Shown here in pieces: positions 61,529 through 64,000 of a stretch of 64,000 nucleotides of DNA. The position numbers and the translations under genes are program-made. Origin of the DNA: an uncultured Stomatobaculum sp. (lineage in GTDB: Bacteria > Bacillota > Clostridia > Lachnospirales > Lachnospiraceae); contig NZ_CALEYG010000012.1 of NCBI RefSeq assembly GCF_937924975.1, positions 1-64,000 of the forward strand. Direction: 5' to 3'. The notes below the pieces were generated by a model. It was given only the letters and a program-made list of their open reading frames with translations, had not been told where the DNA came from and made no database searches. Every line of letters starts with the position of its first letter. Positions within the stretch are counted from its first letter, which is position 1.

Positions 61529-62659
61529 TCAGAATTCCAGCTTGCAGTCGTGACCGCTCTCCCGGTCCAGAATAATGCCGATCAGGCGCAGCGCGGTCTC
61601 ATCGCCGAGCGCCTCCCGGCTCACATCGAAATCCTTCCAGTAAAGATGAATCCGCTGCCCGTAGGCATGCTTTCCGAAGCCGCCCCGCAAAATGTCGTCA
61701 AACGCCGAGAGATTGTGTCCGGTCTTTTGCTTCCCGTCGGTCAGAACCCGGTCAATCTCCGCATAGAATGTTTCCAAATCCCGGACATGTTTCCCCTCAA
61801 TCGTAAAGGTCGGCACACTCAGCGCCTCCGTGAGGAGCGGCAGGGCCTTTTCGAACTTGACGCCGTACCAGTGCGCGCTGTCTCCCTCGGTCGCGCGTAT
61901 GCTCGCGACCACAAAGCGCGCGGCGAGCTTTGTCGCCTCGAAAGCGCTCTTCCCCCGCAGCATGGCGCCGGTAAATGCCGCGGCAAAGCAGTCGCCGGTT
62001 CCGTGGCTGCTTCGCGGCACGCGCGGGGTAAAGTCGTAGCGGAGGTCACCGCTCGCGCTGTCATAGACTACATTGCCGATGCGCCCTTCCTCGTAGGAAA
62101 TACCTTTCAGAATCACATGTTTTGCGCCGAGCGCCGCAAGTTTCCCGAGGAGTTCCCGGATTTCCGCTTCGCTCTGCAGCCCTTCGCGGTATTCGGTGCC
62201 GGTCAGCAGGCAGGCCTCTGTGAGGTTCGGGAGAATATAATCCGCTCCGCCGCAGAGTTTCGCCATCTCTTCGACAAAGGCGAGATCAAAGCCGGTGTAG
62301 AGAGCGCCGTTGTCCGCCATCGCGGGATCCACAATTCGGAGGCCGCCGGGCGCGAGGAGTGTGTCCATAATCTCCTGCACAATCGCAATCTGTCTCCGAC
62401 TTCCGAGATAGCCCGTATAAATCGCATCAAAGACAATGTGCTCTTTCTTCCACTTTGCGGCGATTTCCGGCATATCCTCGGTCAGATCCCGGAAGGTAAA
62501 GCCGTGAAAATCGGCGCCGGTGTGATTGGAGAGCACCGCCGAGGGGAGAATGCAGGTCTCCACGCCGCAGGCCGAGACGATGGGCAGGGCCACGGTGAGC
62601 GAGCATTGTCCCACACAGGAAATGTCCTGTATTGTCAATATTTTCTTATCAGCTGCCAT
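61529..62659 (-). CDS. Pyridoxamine kinase fused to a barstar-like domain
   Basis: 376 residues. Residues 1-~280 form a PfkB/ribokinase-type pyridoxal kinase: ILTIQDISCVGQCSLTVALP, HTGADFHGFTF, YTGYLGSRRQI, VDPAMADNG, and the catalytic SSHGTGDCFAAAFTGAML. Residues ~282-376 are an added domain starting FTIEGKHVRDLETFYAEIDR with GHNLSAFDDILRGGFG and IHLYWKDFD, which follows the barstar pattern (central Asn-Leu-x-Ala-x-x-D-x-L). Barstar inhibits barnase-type RNases. The kinases normally end near 280 residues. The ATG at 62659 follows AAAGGAGG by 7 bp. No frameshift separates the parts. Confidence 0.85.
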   Translation of the reverse strand: MAADKKILTIQDISCVGQCSLTVALPIVSACGVETCILPSAVLSNHTGADFHGFTFRDLTEDMPEIAAKWKKEHIVFDAIYTGYLGSRRQIAIVQEIMDTLLAPGGLRIVDPAMADNGALYTGFDLAFVEEMAKLCGGADYILPNLTEACLLTGTEYREGLQSEAEIRELLGKLAALGAKHVILKGISYEEGRIGNVVYDSASGDLRYDFTPRVPRSSHGTGDCFAAAFTGAMLRGKSAFEATKLAARFVVASIRATEGDSAHWYGVKFEKALPLLTEALSVPTFTIEGKHVRDLETFYAEIDRVLTDGKQKTGHNLSAFDDILRGGFGKHAYGQRIHLYWKDFDVSREALGDETALRLIGIILDRESGHDCKLEF

Positions 62660-62721
62660 TGTAATGCCTCCTTTTGTTCGACTTGCTGAAAGTATAGCAC
62701 AGAAAAACGGCAAAGAACAGC

Positions 62722-62750
62722 TTGCAAAGCATTAAACCCCGTAGTAAGAT
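62722..62750 (+). promoter_or_regulatory. Promoter of the Rrf2 gene with overlapping inverted repeat
   Basis: TTGCAA, 17-bp spacer, TAAGAT. The repeat TAAACC-N13-GGTTTA (62733-62757) straddles the -10 and could be an autoregulatory site. Confidence 0.55.
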
Positions 62751-62781
62751 AGGTTTATATGTTAGATGAGAGGAGTTCCGT

Positions 62782-63210
62782 ATGATGATTTCAACCCGGG
62801 GCCGCTATGCACTCCGCGTCATGATCGATCTCGCCGAGCACATCGGCAGTTCTTATATTCCCCTGAAGGACATTGCCGAGCGGCAGCAAATTTCCGAAAA
62901 ATATCTGGAGTCCATTGTCAAAATTCTGGTCCGCAACGGCCTGCTCGATGCACTCCGCGGCAAAGGCGGCGGCTACCGCTTAAACCGCTCGCCCGCCGAG
63001 TACACGGTCGGCAGTATTCTCCGCCTCACCGAGGGCAGTCTTGCGCCGGTTGCCTGCCTCGAGGAAGAGGCCGCCTGCGAGCGCGCGACCTACTGTCGCA
63101 CCCTACCCATGTGGCAGAAACTGGACCGCCTGGTCAATGACTTTTTCGACGGCTACACGCTCGCCGATCTCGCCGCGCCAAACCTCGCGGGCAATGATTT
63201 TGTCATCTGA
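62782..63210 (+). CDS. Rrf2 family transcriptional regulator with three cysteines
   Basis: 142-residue winged-helix regulator of the IscR/CymR family. HTH: IPLKDIAERQQISEKYLESI; wing: ALRGKGGGYRLNRSPAEYTV. The region CLEEEAACERATYC holds three cysteines spaced x6 and x5, like the [2Fe-2S] ligands of IscR and unlike Cys-free CymR. Its target genes probably concern Fe-S or cysteine metabolism, since cysK converges from the right. ATG follows GAGGAG. The promoter overlaps an inverted repeat. Confidence 0.88.
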   Translation: MMISTRGRYALRVMIDLAEHIGSSYIPLKDIAERQQISEKYLESIVKILVRNGLLDALRGKGGGYRLNRSPAEYTVGSILRLTEGSLAPVACLEEEAACERATYCRTLPMWQKLDRLVNDFFDGYTLADLAAPNLAGNDFVI

Positions 63211-63275
63211 GCGTTTCTCTTCACACCTCCGTGCCGCCCGGCGCGGGGGTATTTTCTTTTCCTCTCAACATACTG

Positions 63276-63440
63276 TTTCAAGGAAGATGTACGCGGAGAA
63301 AGACCTCGTATATCAAGGGCTTGAAGCGCTTTTTACCAACTCTTTTTGTCCACCCTTCATCTTGCTTCAAAGAAGATAAGAAACCTGCACCGCTTGATTC
63401 TGCCGACGTTACAGGGCTTTCTACCAACTCTTTTTGTCCG
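63276..63440. repeat. Degenerate ~89-bp tandem duplication
   Basis: Two copies, each starting TTCAA(G/A)GAAGAT (63277 and 63366) and ending in the identical 17-mer ACCAACTCTTTTTGTCC (63335-63351 and 63423-63439). The interior of the two units is diverged. It lies in a 329-bp gap without a credible gene. Confidence 0.7.
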
Positions 63441-63474
63441 CTCATCCCGATTTTCTCTCGAAAAAGCGCGAAAA

Positions 63475-63511
63475 GGAGCCGCTTTGCCGGAAAACAGGCA
63501 AAACGGCTTCC
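63475..63511 (-). terminator. Terminator of cysK
   Basis: A ~14-bp stem with one mismatch and one bulge (GGAGCCGCTTTGCC / GGCAAAACGGCTTCC), followed on the minus strand by TTTTCG; 29 bp after the cysK stop. Confidence 0.8.
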
Positions 63512-63539
63512 TTGTGATTCACTTACATTCGAATTTTAA

Positions 63540-64000
63540 TTAGTCCTGGAACAGCGGCGAAGAGAGATAGCGGTCACCGGAATCCGGCAACAGGACGACA
63601 ATCGTCTTGCCCTCGGCCTCTTTCCGCTTTGCGAGCTGCACTGCCGCATAGAGCGCCGCACCCGAGGAAATGCCGGTCAGAATGCCCTCGGCTCTTCCGA
63701 TCTCCCGTCCCTCGCGGAACGCATCCTCATTCGAGACCCGGATGACCTCGTCGTAAATCTTCGTATCAAGCGTATCCGGCACAAAGCCCGCGCCGAGTCC
63801 CTGGATTTTATGCGGGCCCGGCTGTCCGCCCGAGAGCACCGGCGAAGCGTCCGGCTCCACGGCAATCAGTTTGACCTCCGGCTTTTTGCTGCGGAGATAG
63901 CGGCCCACACCTGTCAGTGTACCGCCCGTACCGACGCCGGAGACAAAGTAATCGACCTCACCGTCGGTGTCTTCCCAGATTTCGGGACCCGTGGTCTTCT
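63540..64000 (-). CDS. cysK: Cysteine synthase CysK, partial (C-terminal part)
   Basis: O-acetylserine sulfhydrylase, PLP-dependent. The open frame runs off the right edge, so only about 152 C-terminal codons are seen. Visible: KTTGPEIWEDTDGEVDYFVS, the phosphate-binding loop GVGTGGTLTGVGRYL, VEPDASPVLSGG, HKIQGLGAGFVPD and the final SSGAALYAA plus LLPDSGDRYLSS. These are highly specific for CysK. It converges on the Rrf2 regulator gene; in Bacillus CysK is the signalling partner of the Rrf2 protein CymR. Confidence 0.96.
   Translation of the reverse strand, partial: KTTGPEIWEDTDGEVDYFVSGVGTGGTLTGVGRYLRSKKPEVKLIAVEPDASPVLSGGQPGPHKIQGLGAGFVPDTLDTKIYDEVIRVSNEDAFREGREIGRAEGILTGISSGAALYAAVQLAKRKEAEGKTIVVLLPDSGDRYLSSPLFQD

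Overview
The window looks like a chromosomal segment of a GC-rich member of the Clostridia, most likely a Lachnospiraceae relative. This is inferred from gene content and order, not from a database match. Supporting signs are the Firmicutes order ireB, ruvX, DUF1292 protein, mltG-like gene, trmR and U32 peptidase; a CIRCE-controlled hrcA-grpE-dnaK-dnaJ operon; a type VIIb secretion locus; a dimer-type glycyl-tRNA synthetase; pyruvate phosphate dikinase; and strict-anaerobe genes (hybrid cluster protein, rubrerythrin). Nearly all genes are on the minus strand. Plus-strand exceptions are a zinc-ribbon membrane protein, mntP, an HPr-like gene, two 3D-domain genes and an Rrf2 regulator. I see no tRNA, rRNA, transposase, prophage or CRISPR array.

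Layout. 1-5.8 kb: a type VIIb (Ess/Yuk) secretion locus running off the left edge (EssA-like candidate, WXG100 protein, shortened EsaA-like protein, EsaB, EssB, EssC). 6-7.6 kb: an ECF sigma factor with an RsiV-like anti-sigma factor and an ECF-type promoter in front of the pair. 8-14.2 kb: a D-2-hydroxyacid dehydrogenase and a glutamate block (gdhA, gltS and a GlnK/GlnL-like two-component system), with three tandem 10-bp repeats over the gltS promoter. 14.3-15.9 kb: a zinc-ribbon membrane protein, a small basic coiled-coil protein and an FlK-like thioesterase. 16-22.5 kb: a four-gene operon of membrane-anchored leucine-rich-repeat proteins, three with an N-terminal zinc ribbon and one a lipoprotein; this is the most unusual block. 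22.6-24.1 kb: a yybP-ykoY manganese riboswitch with mntP, then rubrerythrin. 24.5-28.4 kb: hcp, a CPBP protease, a HAD-IIA phosphatase and a short MntR-like repressor. 28.4-33.7 kb: a six-gene cluster of immunity-type proteins (TPR protein, NADAR ADP-ribose glycosidase, DUF4253, two unknowns, DUF2262). 33.8-48.9 kb: housekeeping genes (ppdK, glyS, recO, era, a PreP-like M16C protease, YdcF, U32, trmR, a shortened MltG-like protein, RNase J, DUF1292, ruvX, ireB). 49-54.8 kb: mtaB, an HPr-like protein without the active His, thiI, iscS, rsmE, prmA. 54.9-59.8 kb: dnaJ, dnaK, grpE, hrcA with CIRCE. 60-64 kb: two 3D-domain exported proteins behind a C12 tract, a pyridoxamine-kinase/barstar-like fusion, an Rrf2 regulator, a degenerate 89-bp repeat and the 3' part of cysK.

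How the parts fit. The glutamate block looks like one regulon: sensor kinase and regulator next to a glutamate carrier whose promoter carries tandem repeats, and next to glutamate dehydrogenase. Thiouridine and Fe-S sulfur supply (iscS-thiI), cysteine synthesis (cysK) and a three-cysteine Rrf2 regulator all point to sulfur control. Manganese efflux (mntP under its riboswitch) and the MntR-like repressor are two arms of metal homeostasis. The immunity-type cluster and the barstar-like fusion may protect against secreted toxins, possibly delivered by a type VII system like the one at the left edge; this last link is inference.
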